48,632 bases of DNA from Singulisphaera sp. GP187. Its GTDB lineage: Bacteria > Planctomycetota > Planctomycetia > Gemmatales > Gemmataceae. Position 1 is the first letter of the stretch, and each line of letters starts with the position of its first letter. The stretch is from positions 1 through 48,632 of the forward strand of contig CAMAUE010000022.1 in the NCBI GenBank assembly GCA_945861245.1, read 5' to 3'. Below the pieces are notes generated by a model. The model was not told the origin of the DNA. It saw only the letters and a program-made list of their open reading frames with translations, and searched no databases. Below are positions 26,265-33,672 of the stretch, one piece after another. The translations under genes and the position numbers were made by a program.

Positions 26265-27778
26265 CATTGCTGGGGCTAGACTGGAATGCGACGCGCGTGC
26301 GCGCGGTGGTTGGCCCCGCTCGGGACTATCCGCTGCCGGCCTCGCTCGATGCGCCGCACGCTGAATTGGCGCTGGCATGCGACCTGCAACAGGTGAAGCC
26401 GGAACTTGGCGCGGCGGCTCTCGGCGTGAGTCGCGTTCGGCCCCGCACGATCTGCCAGGGTTTCCTACCGTACCTCGCTGTGGAAGCCGGACACGGCCCG
26501 CGTTGGCAGGCGGGGCGTAACGAACTCGATGCCCGCAGCGCCTGCGAAATGGTTTGGCGTCGTCTCCAACCTCTCGCAGCGTCCGCGCGCGGCGTGTTTA
26601 TGGTGACGCCGGGATACTTTCAACCCGCTCAAGCCGACACGTTACGGCGGATGGGCGAGTTAATCAAACTGCCGATTCTTGGTTCGCTGCCGACGCCTTT
26701 GGCGATTGCACTGGCGGGCCATCTCGAACAATTCTGGTCACGTTCGACGCTCGTGCTCGATGTCGATGAAGGCGCGCTCACGCTTGGCTGGGTCAAAGCC
26801 CTGGATGATCGCGCCCATTTGTTGGCGTGCCGGTCGTTCTCGCATCTCGGTCTGCGTTTCTGGCGGGATCGCCTCATCAATATGCTTTCGGATTTGTTCG
26901 TCTTCCAGCATCGGCGTGATCCTCGCGATGTGCCCGGCGCCGAGCAGAGTTTATTCGACCAGCTTGACGTGCTCGCCGACGCCGCACTGCAACGCCGAGC
27001 GATCCAGCTTGGCGTGCAGGGTCAGCAATGGTTCAAGCACTTGCTTGTGCATCCGGAGCAGACCTCACAGTTCTGCCAGGTACTTGTGAACAAAGCAGTC
27101 GCGGAAGTAGACGACTTAATGATGACGTGCCCGACGGGCGAGTCGCCGCGCGGCATTCTTCTCACGCACGAGGCTGGACGCCTGCCTGGCCTCGTCGAAG
27201 CGTTGCGTACACTCGTCCGACCCACCTTTGCGTCGGAGCCGCGGCGCGTCGTCGGAGGCGGATCCGAATTTCACGGTGATTTCGGCGACGAGCTCCTCTT
27301 TCACGAGGACGAACCGCGCGGCGTGTGGGTGCTTCCACCCGAGGCGCTTGCGCGATCGGCTCATTCGCTGGCGGAGTCTGCGCTTCAGGGTGTGATTCAG
27401 CGTGGCCATCTCGAAACCATCGTGCCAATCTCGGTTCCCCTGGCTGCGGATATCGGACCGCCGCGCTTGCATTTTCAGGGACGTGATTTTCTCCTTCGCG
27501 ATGCGAATTTCAATATCGGGACAAAGTTCGGGTGTCAGCTTTGGCTCGATCGGGCGGACCATCCCGATGTCGATGCCGTGCATTGCGAAATCGTTTACGA
27601 CCGCCGGGTCTATACCATGTACAACCACAGCCGCGATTGCACGCTGGTGAACGATCACCCCGTCACCGGTTCGGTTCTGCTACACGCCGGCGACCGCATC
27701 CGCCTCGGTCCGCGTGGCCCGCAGGCGCGGTTTCTCGGCAAGACGTTGCCGCGACCGGTCCATGCGGTCTTCGGGTGA
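26261..27778 (+). CDS. Hsp70-like (ASKHA) ATPase fused to an FHA-like domain
   Basis: 505 residues. The N-terminal part follows the Hsp70/actin ATPase plan: LLGLDWNATRVRAVVG like phosphate loop 1, GVFMVTPGYFQPAQADTLRR and LPILGSLPTPLAIALA like the Hsp70 ITVPAYF and NEPTAAALA segments, and STLVLDVDEGALTLGWV like phosphate loop 2. The acidic phosphate-loop residues are only partly kept, so hydrolysis is uncertain. The last 95 residues resemble FHA (NIGTKFGCQLWL, HCEIVYDRRVY, NDHPVTGSVLLHAGDRI), though the phosphothreonine-binding residues are not well conserved. The domain reading is by eye. It starts inside the previous gene's stop and probably regulates the channel/VWA machine. Confidence 0.65.
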   Translation: MTLLGLDWNATRVRAVVGPARDYPLPASLDAPHAELALACDLQQVKPELGAAALGVSRVRPRTICQGFLPYLAVEAGHGPRWQAGRNELDARSACEMVWRRLQPLAASARGVFMVTPGYFQPAQADTLRRMGELIKLPILGSLPTPLAIALAGHLEQFWSRSTLVLDVDEGALTLGWVKALDDRAHLLACRSFSHLGLRFWRDRLINMLSDLFVFQHRRDPRDVPGAEQSLFDQLDVLADAALQRRAIQLGVQGQQWFKHLLVHPEQTSQFCQVLVNKAVAEVDDLMMTCPTGESPRGILLTHEAGRLPGLVEALRTLVRPTFASEPRRVVGGGSEFHGDFGDELLFHEDEPRGVWVLPPEALARSAHSLAESALQGVIQRGHLETIVPISVPLAADIGPPRLHFQGRDFLLRDANFNIGTKFGCQLWLDRADHPDVDAVHCEIVYDRRVYTMYNHSRDCTLVNDHPVTGSVLLHAGDRIRLGPRGPQARFLGKTLPRPVHAVFG

Positions 27779-27789
27779 TTCACAATTTT

Positions 27790-27810
27790 CGCTTGCGGCT
27801 TAGCGCTCGC
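27790..27810. repeat. Orphan left arm of a family A palindrome
   Basis: CGCTTGCGGCTTAGCGCTCG without a matching right arm; downstream bases read caaggagcccacggg. It is the only half copy in the window and lies inside the three-gene set, just before the VWA gene. Confidence 0.8.
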
Positions 27811-27853
27811 AAGGAGCCCACGGGATCGATATTTTCAGTTTGGAGGGCCGGCC

Positions 27854-29599
27854 ATGCTCCTTCGCCATAAAGTGCCGACGATTTTCAATATCTACATGCT
27901 CGATGTTATCTGCTGCGCGCTCGGCTGCGTGATCTTACTTTGGCAGGTTGCCCATCAAGAGGCTTCCACGCAATCGCAAGAGGCGAAATCGCAGACCGCG
28001 AAAGCAATCTCGCAGGGCGACGCGGCTGTGCGGGCTCGTAGCAAGTACGAGAGGGCTCAGCGTGATTTCCTCGGTGCGTCGAGCGATGTCACGAATTTGC
28101 AGAACGCCCTCGCCGATTGGCAGAAGCGATACCGTGACATCGATGCCGCCTTGGCCGCTTTGACCAAGGATCGCGACGGCATTCAAATTCTCGCCGACGA
28201 TCGCCAGAAGACCCTCGATGCTAAGGCCAAATTGCTCGCGCTGAGCGAAGACGCCTACAAGAGACTGCAGGAGGATCTCGAACAGGCTCTCGCATCGTAC
28301 AAGAAAACGAAGGCAGACCTGACGGGTACCGTAAAACTCAATGCTGAGTTGTTGATCAAGTTCGGCATGGCCGAGAAGCAGGTGTCGCTCTTACGAGTGG
28401 AGTTACTGGAGAACAAGGCCGAGCTGGTGAATGCCGCCAAGAAATCGCAAGAACAGCTTGTGCAGATGAAGCTATCGCAGGACGACGCGAAGCGGCTGCA
28501 AGATTTGCTCAAGGCTCTGCAGCAGGAAAACGACAAGACGAAGAACAAGGTGCTCATCACCGAACTCTTGCTCAAAGTCAGCGACCAGAATCTTGAAGCG
28601 ATGCGGAAGGATCTCAAACTGGCACTGGTTTCGCGCGACCTCTTCGAGCAGAATCTTGACCTGACCCGGAAGGACCTGCAACTCGCCCTGGTGTCGCGCG
28701 ATCTGCTGCAAAAAAATCTCGACCTGACGAAGAAGGACTTGCAATTCGCGCTCGTGGCCAAAGATACGCTCAGCAAAGATCGTGAAGTCGGCGCCAAGGA
28801 CACACTTGCATTGCGTCAAACACTGGCGGCGGCGCAGGCCGAACGTGACTTGCTCAAGGATAAGCAGGCCAACATGCTAAAGGAACTTGCGATCGCTCGG
28901 AACGCAATCGGCACGTTTCGGCTTGACAAGGACATGCTCCGCCAGCGCATCGTCGATCTCGAGGCTGATCTCGAGCATCGCTTCGCCGGCGTGCCTTTGA
29001 CGGGCGAGAACGTCATCTTTCTCATCGACACCTCCGGCAGCATGGCGATGAAAGACCCCGATACCGAGGACCCCGACAAATGGCCGTTCTTGTGCGAAAC
29101 GCTTATGCAACTCATGAAAAGCGTGCGCTCCATGAAACGCTACCAGATCATTCTTTTTTCGGATAAGACAAGTTACTTGTTCGGCAAGCGCGGCGAATGG
29201 CTCGGATACGCCGGTGCGGATACCGCGATGATGGCACGGGATACGCTTCGCAAAGTCAAACCTGACGGCAACACGAACATGCACGACGCCTTTGACGAAG
29301 CATTCTCCTATCGCAAAAGCAAAGTCAAACTCGACACCATTTACCTCTTCTCCGACGGCCTGCCCAACGTCGGCCTCGGTATACCCGCCGACCTGGCCAA
29401 ATCTACCGAAGCCAAGCGGAGCTTCTATCTCAGCAAAGCAGTGCGCGAGAAATTAGCGTTTGACTGGAACCGCAAGGCCGACGATTCACCGCAGGTACGC
29501 ATCAACTCCGTCGGCTTTTTCTTCGAAAGCCCCGATGTCGGCGCGTTCCTCTGGGCCTTATCGCGCGAACACCGCGGCAGCTTCGTGGGGTTGCGCTAA
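27854..29599 (+). CDS. Membrane-anchored coiled-coil VWA protein, ExbD/MotB-like N-terminus
   Basis: 581 residues; the ATG at 27854 follows GGAGGG. The first 30 residues hold the only membrane helix, IFNIYMLDVICCALGCVILL, with Asp17 at the position where ExbD, TolR and MotB carry their proton-binding Asp (compare the N-x-x-P-x-I-D-V pattern). Residues about 33-370 form a long coiled coil with a 21-residue repeat (233-316). A C-terminal VWA domain has the metal motif DTSGS at 392-396, NTNMHDAF and LFSDGLPNVG. I infer that this is the D/R partner of the ExbB-like channel two genes upstream, with the VWA domain as effector outside the membrane. Its topology and function are untested. Confidence 0.72.
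   Translation: MLLRHKVPTIFNIYMLDVICCALGCVILLWQVAHQEASTQSQEAKSQTAKAISQGDAAVRARSKYERAQRDFLGASSDVTNLQNALADWQKRYRDIDAALAALTKDRDGIQILADDRQKTLDAKAKLLALSEDAYKRLQEDLEQALASYKKTKADLTGTVKLNAELLIKFGMAEKQVSLLRVELLENKAELVNAAKKSQEQLVQMKLSQDDAKRLQDLLKALQQENDKTKNKVLITELLLKVSDQNLEAMRKDLKLALVSRDLFEQNLDLTRKDLQLALVSRDLLQKNLDLTKKDLQFALVAKDTLSKDREVGAKDTLALRQTLAAAQAERDLLKDKQANMLKELAIARNAIGTFRLDKDMLRQRIVDLEADLEHRFAGVPLTGENVIFLIDTSGSMAMKDPDTEDPDKWPFLCETLMQLMKSVRSMKRYQIILFSDKTSYLFGKRGEWLGYAGADTAMMARDTLRKVKPDGNTNMHDAFDEAFSYRKSKVKLDTIYLFSDGLPNVGLGIPADLAKSTEAKRSFYLSKAVREKLAFDWNRKADDSPQVRINSVGFFFESPDVGAFLWALSREHRGSFVGLR
28550..28801 (+). repeat. Four 63-bp repeats coding 21-residue coiled-coil units
   Basis: Residues 233-253, 254-274, 275-295 and 296-316 align as LxLALVSRDLxxxNLDLTxKD units, three heptads each; the second and third are nearly identical and the first and fourth are degenerate. 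The pattern points to lengthening of the rod by unequal crossing-over. Confidence 0.85.
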
Positions 29600-29698
29600 C
29601 CGCGTGCCGTTTAGCGCCCGCATGTGCTGGAAAAAACGATGACATTTTGGTATGGTTAAACCAGCCCTGTTTTGAGGTGAATTGCCGGAGGAGGCGAT

Positions 29699-30268
29699 AT
29701 GTCGACCGTACTCGAAGCACCTGCGATCACGGTCGCTGTACTGCTCGCGATGCCTGAAGATGGATACGATTATTTCCTGATTCAAGGGCAGCTTCGCCGA
29801 AAGAAGAATGTACTCCATACGCCCGCTCACGGTCTGGCTATGGTGCGAATCGGGAGCAGCCTCGAAGCCTGGCGTGAACGACAACCGTTGCCTCGCGGTT
29901 CGGTCCATTGTGGGAATGCGGACGTATGTTTTGCGCGCAACCCAGACACGGTAGTCGGTATCGATGTCGTCTACATCGCCGCCAATCTCGTCAATTTTGA
30001 CACGGACGACACGACGCTGATCGACGGCGTGCCGACGCTCGTCATCGAAATTCTTTCGCCGAGCGATGTCTTCGAGGACATCAAAGATAAGATCGACCTC
30101 TACCAGAAGCATCGCGTGCCGTTGATCTGGGTCATCGATCCCTACGACCGCACGGTTACGATCTACCGCCTCGACGCGGAACCGGAACTCGTCAATGTTC
30201 GCCAAGAACTAAGTGCCGAGCCGTTCCTGCCTGGCTTCCGCGTGCCGGTGGCGGAGATATTCGGGTGA
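29699..30268 (+). CDS. Uma2 family endonuclease
   Basis: 189 residues; the ATG at 29699 follows GGAGGAGG. Uma2 (DUF820) proteins have a PD-(D/E)xK nuclease fold. Here GIDVVYIAA and TLVIEILSPSD hold the catalytic Asp/Glu region, KIDLYQKHRVPLIWVIDPYD and FLPGFRVPVAEIFG close the fold. The length and order are normal. The biological role of Uma2 proteins is unknown, but they are extremely common in planctomycetes. A broken relative lies at 22395. Confidence 0.88.
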   Translation: MSTVLEAPAITVAVLLAMPEDGYDYFLIQGQLRRKKNVLHTPAHGLAMVRIGSSLEAWRERQPLPRGSVHCGNADVCFARNPDTVVGIDVVYIAANLVNFDTDDTTLIDGVPTLVIEILSPSDVFEDIKDKIDLYQKHRVPLIWVIDPYDRTVTIYRLDAEPELVNVRQELSAEPFLPGFRVPVAEIFG

Positions 30269-30316
30269 CAGTTGTTGTTCGCTGCTTCGTTCAATTCTTT
30301 TTTGAACGCTCGTTAG

Positions 30317-30551
30317 TTGGACAGCGCCACTTTTGAGATTGTATTTGAGGCAAATGCTGTTGGAATAGGAAGTTCGGCTTGCGATGAATGGCATCGTGGC
30401 CGGGGTCGGTACTCCGACCCCGGTGAACCCGCGAGGAAGCCTTTATTGCATGCGTCAACGACGGCCAAAAAGGATAAATCACGGATTCACCGGGGGTCTG
30501 AGTACAGACCCCGGCCACGTTCTCCGCCACAAGAAAAGTGGCGCTGTCCAA
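30317..30551. mobile_element. MITE-like nested palindromic element with TTAG flanks
   Basis: Terminal inverted repeats TTGGACAGCGCCACTTTT (30317-30334) and AAAAGTGGCGCTGTCCAA (30534-30551) are perfect. TTAG lies directly outside both ends (30313-30316 and 30552-30555), like a 4-bp target duplication. Inside are inverted copies of a 37-bp unit (30395-30431 and 30483-30519), each itself a hairpin (GGGGTCGG/CCGACCCC; GGGGTCTG/CAGACCCC). There is no transposase, so movement would need one supplied elsewhere. The element appears to sit within the loop of a family E palindrome. Confidence 0.7.
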
Positions 30552-30737
30552 TTAGATGTCTCGATCGTATGGCACGGCGCGAGCGCTAAACGTAAACTAA
30601 ACTCATTCAACATCATTTTTCCGAACCCAATCCACGTCCATGTGTCCTTCTACCGTCACATAACGATTTCCGCTACGATTGACAGTGATCGCCCACAACT
30701 TACCGCATTCGGCAAGCCAGCGATCTGGAGCACACCC

Positions 30738-32201
30738 ATGGCAAAGGAAGTCTTCACCGGCCCGCTCGAGCAAGTCGATGCGTGCTGTTACCGCATCCCC
30801 AAGAGCTACAAGCAAGGCATGCGCGTCGATGGCATGATCTTCGCCAATGCGGAGTTGCTCAAGCAACTCAAGCTCGATCAGGCTGCCGAACAGGTCTGCA
30901 ACGTCGCGTTTTTGCCGGGCATCCAGCACGCCAGTATCGCCATGCCCGACATCCACTGGGGCTACGGCTTCTGCATCGGCGGTGTCTGCGCGACCGATCC
31001 GGAGGAAGACGGCGTCATCTCGCCGGGCGGCGTGGGCTACGACATCAACTGCGGCGTCCGTCTGTGCCGCACGAACCTGTTCTATCGCGAAGTCAAGCCG
31101 CACCTGACCACGCTCATCGATGCGCTGTTCAAGAACGTGCCGACCGGCGTGGGGCGTTCGGGCCGCTATTCGTTCAAGGGCAAGGATCTTACGCGGCTGC
31201 TCAGTGAAGGTTCGAGCTACCTCACGTCGCGCGATTTGGCGACGCCGGGCGATATCGAGCACACCGAGGCGGGCGGCTTCCTCGCCGGCGCCGATCCCGC
31301 TGCCGTCAGCGAACACGCCAAGACGCGCGGCCAATCGCAGTGCGGCACGCTCGGTTCGGGCAACCACTTCATGGAAGTGCAGGTCGTTGACGCAATCGTT
31401 GACGCCGAGGCCGCCGCTGTTATGGGCCTGGAGAAGGACATGATCTGCGTCATGATCCATTCCGGTTCGCGCGGTCTGGGCTACCAGGTCTGCGACGATT
31501 CGTTGGCGCTGCTCCGCAAAGCGCCGGAGAAGTACGGCATCGTTCTGCCCGATCGCCAATTGGCGTGCGCGCCGGCCAACAGTTCGGAGGGCCAACAGTA
31601 CATCGCTGCGATGCGGGCGGCGGCGAACTTTGCCTGGTGCAATCGCCAACTCTTGATGTGGCAGGCACGCGAGGTCTTCGCCGACGTCTTTGGCCGCACC
31701 TGGCAGGAACTGCAAATGAACCTGATCTATGACGTATGCCACAACATCGCGAAATTGGAGGAGCACACAGTCAACGGTGTCAAGAAGAAGGTATGGGTCC
31801 ACCGCAAGGGAGCGACGCGGGCGTTTCCGCCGGGCCATCCGGAAGTGCCGTCGATGTACCGCGGCATCGGGCAGCCGGTCATCATCCCGGGCGACATGGG
31901 CCGAGCGAGTTGGGTGTTGGTCGGCCAACCCGGCAGCATGGAGCGTTCGTTCGGCACGACCTGCCACGGCGCCGGACGCGCGATGAGCCGCACCGCCGCA
32001 ATCAAGGAAGCCGCCGGTCGCCGCATCGACAAGGAACTGCTTGCCCGTGGCGTCATCGCGAGAGCGTCGAGCCACAAGGGCCTCGCGGAGGAGCAACCGA
32101 AGGCGTACAAGGATGTCGATGAAGTCGTTGATGTCGTCCATCAAGCGGGCCTGTCGAAGAAGGTCGCCCGCATGCGGCCGATTGGCGTGATTAAAGGGTA
32201 A
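30738..32201 (+). CDS. rtcB: RtcB RNA ligase (RNA-splicing ligase)
   Basis: 487 residues. RtcB motifs: LPGIQHASIAMPDIHWGYGF, ISPGGVGYDINCGVRL (manganese and active-site region), GTLGSGNHFMEVQ, IHSGSRGLGYQVCDD, FPPGHPEVPSMYRGIGQPV and TCHGAGRAMSR, where His410 is probably the guanylylated residue. It joins 2',3'-cyclic phosphate or 3'-phosphate RNA ends to 5'-OH ends with GTP and manganese, in RNA repair or tRNA splicing. The ATG at 30738 is chosen because the longer frame upstream crosses the palindromic element. Confidence 0.96.
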   Translation: MAKEVFTGPLEQVDACCYRIPKSYKQGMRVDGMIFANAELLKQLKLDQAAEQVCNVAFLPGIQHASIAMPDIHWGYGFCIGGVCATDPEEDGVISPGGVGYDINCGVRLCRTNLFYREVKPHLTTLIDALFKNVPTGVGRSGRYSFKGKDLTRLLSEGSSYLTSRDLATPGDIEHTEAGGFLAGADPAAVSEHAKTRGQSQCGTLGSGNHFMEVQVVDAIVDAEAAAVMGLEKDMICVMIHSGSRGLGYQVCDDSLALLRKAPEKYGIVLPDRQLACAPANSSEGQQYIAAMRAAANFAWCNRQLLMWQAREVFADVFGRTWQELQMNLIYDVCHNIAKLEEHTVNGVKKKVWVHRKGATRAFPPGHPEVPSMYRGIGQPVIIPGDMGRASWVLVGQPGSMERSFGTTCHGAGRAMSRTAAIKEAAGRRIDKELLARGVIARASSHKGLAEEQPKAYKDVDEVVDVVHQAGLSKKVARMRPIGVIKG

Positions 32202-32207
32202 ATGTCC

Positions 32208-32261
32208 CCTTGCGGCTTAGCGCTCCGCATGGTGCCGTGCGGAGCGCTAAGCCGCAAGCGG
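32208..32261. repeat. Intergenic palindrome, family A
   Basis: CCTTGCGGCTTAGCGCTCCG pairs with CGGAGCGCTAAGCCGCAAGCGG around a short loop. It follows the rtcB stop by 6 bases. Confidence 0.92.
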
Positions 32262-32279
32262 TAATTCGGAGGTATACAC

Positions 32280-32727
32280 ATGCCCGACACCATCAACTTC
32301 TACAACCTCGGCGAACCGTACGGCGAGTTCTCGAACTTCGCGCGATTTCCGATTGAGCTGGATGGCAAAACTTGGCCGACTTCGGAGCACTATTTCCAGG
32401 CGATGAAGTTTCTGGATGACGCCAATCGAGCAGAGGTCCGCGATGCCAAGACGCCAGATGTCGCCGCGCGGATGGGGCGGGATCGGTCGAAGCCGTTGCG
32501 TGAAGATTGGGAGTTGGTCAAGGACAACGTGATGCGCCAGGCCGTGCTCGCGAAGTTCACGCAGCACGAGGACCTACGTAAACTCCTGCTCGAAACCGGC
32601 AACGCGAACCTCGTCGAACACACCGTCAACGACGCCTATTTGGGGCGACGCCGGCGACGGGTCCGGCAAGAACATGCTCGGACGGATATTGATGGAGGTT
32701 CGGGGCCAATTGCGCGAAACAGCGTAA
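32280..32727 (+). pseudogene. NADAR (YbiA-like) N-glycosidase gene with a frameshift
   Basis: The frame from 32280 gives a good NADAR fold: MPDTINFYNLGEPYGEFSNF, TWPTSEHYFQAMKFLDD and NLVEHTVNDAY. At 32637-32642 one extra T (tatttgggg for tattgggg) shifts the frame. In the next frame the expected end follows, WGDAGDGSGKNMLGRILMEV then RGQLRETA and a stop at 32727. Without the shift the protein would be about 148 residues, normal for the family. NADAR proteins cleave ADP-ribose conjugates or early riboflavin intermediates. An assembly error at T3-G4 is possible. Confidence 0.8.
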
Positions 32728-32741
32728 CGAGAAAATTCCGT

Positions 32742-32813
32742 GAGCCTAGCCGCATAAGCGGCATGTCGAATCGGCGATCGTGCGTTCAACCTGCCGCTTA
32801 CGCGGCTAGGCTC
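32742..32813. repeat. Intergenic palindrome (GAGCCTAGCCGCATAAGCGG)
   Basis: 22-base arms (32742-32763 and 32792-32813) pairing with one G-U position. It lies between the NADAR remnant and rsmD. Confidence 0.88.
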
Positions 32814-32878
32814 GCCAAGTCGTCGTCGTCTGCCGCACCGAACCTCCGCGTTTCGCTCTGCGTCCCTATAACAATATT

Positions 32879-33484
32879 ATGCGAACACAAATTCGAATCG
32901 TGGCGGGTGAGTTGCGCGGGCGTAAGGTCACGTGCGTTGTCTCCAAGGAGCTTCGGCCGACGCCGCAGATGGTGCGCGAGGCGTTCTTCAGCATCCTTGG
33001 CAACGCCATTCCGGGGCGGGTGTTTATCGACATCTTTTCCGGCACGGGTGTTATCGGCATCGAAGCGCTGAGCCGAGGGGCGTCGCAGGCAATACTCATT
33101 GAACGTGATGTTGAGCTTTCGGCGAACATCGACAAGAATCTGCGCGAGTTTGAACTGATACGATCCGCCAAGCTGTATCGCACCGACGCCTATCGTTGGA
33201 CGGCAGCGTGGCGGGCACCGGCGGAACCGGTCAATATCTTCATCAGCCCGCCGTTTGTCGATCTCAAGAGTCGGCCCGAAGAAATGCTGAATATGCTCAA
33301 GACGTTGCAAGAAAAGGTCGCCGAGGATTCGGTGATCGTGGTGCAGACCGAGCGCGGCTCGCCGCTTGACGACGCGGAGTTGCTGCGCGATTGGGAACTT
33401 CGCCAGTACGGGCGGAACGAGTTGCGCATCTGGCAGCGGATGCCGGCTTCGGCCGTAATCGAGCCGGAAGCGCCGCCGTCGTAG
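32879..33484 (+). CDS. rsmD: 16S rRNA (guanine966-N2)-methyltransferase RsmD-like
   Basis: 201 residues. N-terminal RIVAGELRGRK and RPTPQMVREAFFSIL, then SAM motif FIDIFSGTGVIGIEALSRGA fit RsmD. It would methylate G966 of 16S rRNA on the assembled small subunit. Motif IV, usually (D/N)PP(F/Y), reads ISPPF here (around residue 124), with Ser in place of the residue that contacts the guanine amino group. It may be a tolerated lineage variant or a sign of altered activity. Confidence 0.85.
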   Translation: MRTQIRIVAGELRGRKVTCVVSKELRPTPQMVREAFFSILGNAIPGRVFIDIFSGTGVIGIEALSRGASQAILIERDVELSANIDKNLREFELIRSAKLYRTDAYRWTAAWRAPAEPVNIFISPPFVDLKSRPEEMLNMLKTLQEKVAEDSVIVVQTERGSPLDDAELLRDWELRQYGRNELRIWQRMPASAVIEPEAPPS

Positions 33485-33491
33485 GGAGAAA

Positions 33492-33611
33492 GCAATGAGG
33501 AACGGAGAACGAGGAATTAGGAATTAAGAAATGAAATAACCAATTCGCAAAATACCTTATCGACAATTGAAATTCCTCATTTCTAATTCCTCGTTCTCCG
33601 TTCCTCATTGC
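33492..33611. repeat. Intergenic palindrome (GCAATGAGGAACGGAGAACG)
   Basis: Arms of about 29 bases, gcaatgaggaacggagaacg at 33492 and its complement ending at 33611, with a loop of about 60 bases. It follows rsmD. Confidence 0.88.
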
Positions 33612-33672
33612 ATTTTTCTACGTCATAGCTCTAGCCGCAAAAGAGTGAATAGGGAAGCTCGCCAGGTGTCGC

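Noticed and set aside
25395-29599. Zorya type defence system
   Set aside because: There is an ExbB/MotA-like gene, but no ZorB peptidoglycan-binding domain, no ZorC/ZorD helicase or nuclease, and the coiled coil is on the other subunit.
30384-30737. Extended N-terminus of rtcB
   Set aside because: The frame crosses the MITE-like palindrome and unrelated sequence; the RtcB family starts at MAKEVFTGPL (30738).
30603-32144. A 513-codon minus-strand frame
   Set aside because: It is the antisense of rtcB, which carries all expected motifs.
32728-33071. C-terminal extension of the NADAR frame
   Set aside because: It lies after a one-base frameshift, crosses a palindrome and overlaps rsmD.
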